A DNA stretch of 64,000 nucleotides from Salipiger sp. CCB-MM3 (GTDB lineage: Bacteria; Pseudomonadota; Alphaproteobacteria; Rhodobacterales; Rhodobacteraceae): positions 62,001-126,000 of the forward strand of contig NZ_CP014596.1 in NCBI RefSeq assembly GCF_001687105.1, read 5' to 3'. Position numbers and translations under genes: made by a program. The notes below the pieces were generated by a model. It was given only the letters and a program-made list of their open reading frames with translations, was not told the DNA's origin and did no database searches. Shown here one piece after another: positions 63,809-64,000 of this stretch (position 1 is its first letter; the number at the start of each line of letters is the position of its first letter).

Positions 63809-63856
63809 TATATGCGCCTCCGCCGCTCCAACGTCAAGTTTTGGAATCGTTCTAAA
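63809..63856 (-). promoter_or_regulatory. nfu promoter with Irr (ICE)-like box
   Basis: On the minus strand TTGACG (63832-63837), a 17-bp spacer and CATATA (63809-63814) form a good promoter 31 nt before the ATG. Immediately upstream of the -35 is TTTAGAACGATTCCAAA (63840-63856), which fits the iron-control-element form TTTAGAA-N3-TTCTAAA with one mismatch. This places an Irr-type site where it could activate or modulate the Fe-S carrier gene. Confidence 0.65.
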
Positions 63857-63950
63857 TCAGGTCCAGCGGCAGAAATCCCGACACGGACGGTCGGCGCTCC
63901 GGACCGCAGCACCAAGAAGGCACCCGCCCTCCGGCACCACGGATGGCCGC

Positions 63951-64000
63951 TCAGGTGATCGCCTCGAGCCGTTCCTTGGACATGTCTCCCGGCACGATGG
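63951..64000 (-). CDS. 3' end of a gene, probably a universal stress protein
   Basis: Reading in from the right edge on the minus strand, the frame gives IVPGDMSKERLEAIT and stops with TGA at 63951-63953. I recall this ending from universal stress proteins encoded before nfu genes in Rhodobacteraceae, but only 15 residues are visible. The 172 bp between it and the nfu gene hold the nfu promoter. Confidence 0.45.
   Translation of the reverse strand, partial: IVPGDMSKERLEAIT

Noticed and set aside
1..64000. CRISPR arrays, IS elements, prophage or tRNA-linked islands
   Set aside because: No regularly spaced repeats, transposase or integrase motifs, or recognisable tRNA were found, and composition looks even throughout.

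Overview
The window is a GC-rich, densely packed chromosomal segment. Stop codons repeatedly overlap the next start (ATGA or TGATG). It carries no rRNA, no tRNA that I could recognise, no CRISPR array and no insertion sequence. Gene content and protein style point to an alphaproteobacterium of the Rhodobacteraceae (Roseobacter/Salipiger-like): a 44-aa aa3-oxidase subunit IV, a Mur-type Fur protein beside sitABCD, aerobic-type cobalamin genes including a bluE-like kinase, an frcBCA-type sugar ABC system with a ROK repressor, and an Irr-like box. The genus is not determined.

Layout. 1-8.4 kb: an unknown partial gene, azlCD amino-acid exporter genes, a lipoprotein, the tiny oxidase subunit, an acyl-CoA dehydrogenase plus MBL-hydrolase pair, tsaC, yqgE and a DsbD-like periplasmic protein. 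8.4-15.3 kb: an RND efflux pump with its adaptor, then moaB, an unknown secreted protein and a uracil-DNA glycosylase. 15.4-19.5 kb: mur diverging from sitABCD (Mn/Fe import) over two strong palindromes. 19.5-25.1 kb: idonate-type dehydrogenase and frcBCA sugar importer, diverging from a ROK regulator. 25.4-29.4 kb: alkaline phosphatase, a CPFC-motif periplasmic protein and a LolD/FtsX-type ABC pair with a His-rich loop. 29.5-40.4 kb: a cobalamin block with riboswitch, btuB-btuF-btuC-btuD, cobS-cobT-cobU, a phosphatase, a bluE/pduX-like kinase, cbiB, a CobD-type decarboxylase and cobO. These cover uptake, corrinoid adenosylation and nucleotide-loop assembly; no corrin-ring genes are present. 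40.6-44.5 kb: FAD oxidoreductase, SDR, MarR regulator and DMT exporter. 44.5-48.3 kb: hemE and hemC (divergent), a small membrane protein and glyQ. 48.5-53.5 kb: a trypsin-fold protein lacking catalytic residues, a hybrid histidine kinase with its response regulator, and a DUF2383-type protein. 53.6-57 kb: an M20 amidohydrolase, a thioesterase, a TIGR02186-type protein and a TauE exporter. 57-62 kb: a BMP/nucleoside-type ABC importer. 62.2-64 kb: rimI-like, tsaB and nfuA-like genes, and the 3' end of a probable universal stress protein.

The most distinctive non-coding signal is a set of dispersed elements sharing the core GCGTATTT with two alternative tails (AACAATGAA or AGAAGAAG). There are five copies, usually folded as inverted repeats, and each sits 9-45 nt 3' of a minus-strand stop codon. 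Other well-supported regulatory DNA includes the paired Mur-type palindromes, a mirror-image MarR operator pair, the B12 riboswitch with an SD-sequestering hairpin, an AT-rich ROK-type operator and an Irr-box-like sequence upstream of the nfuA-like gene.
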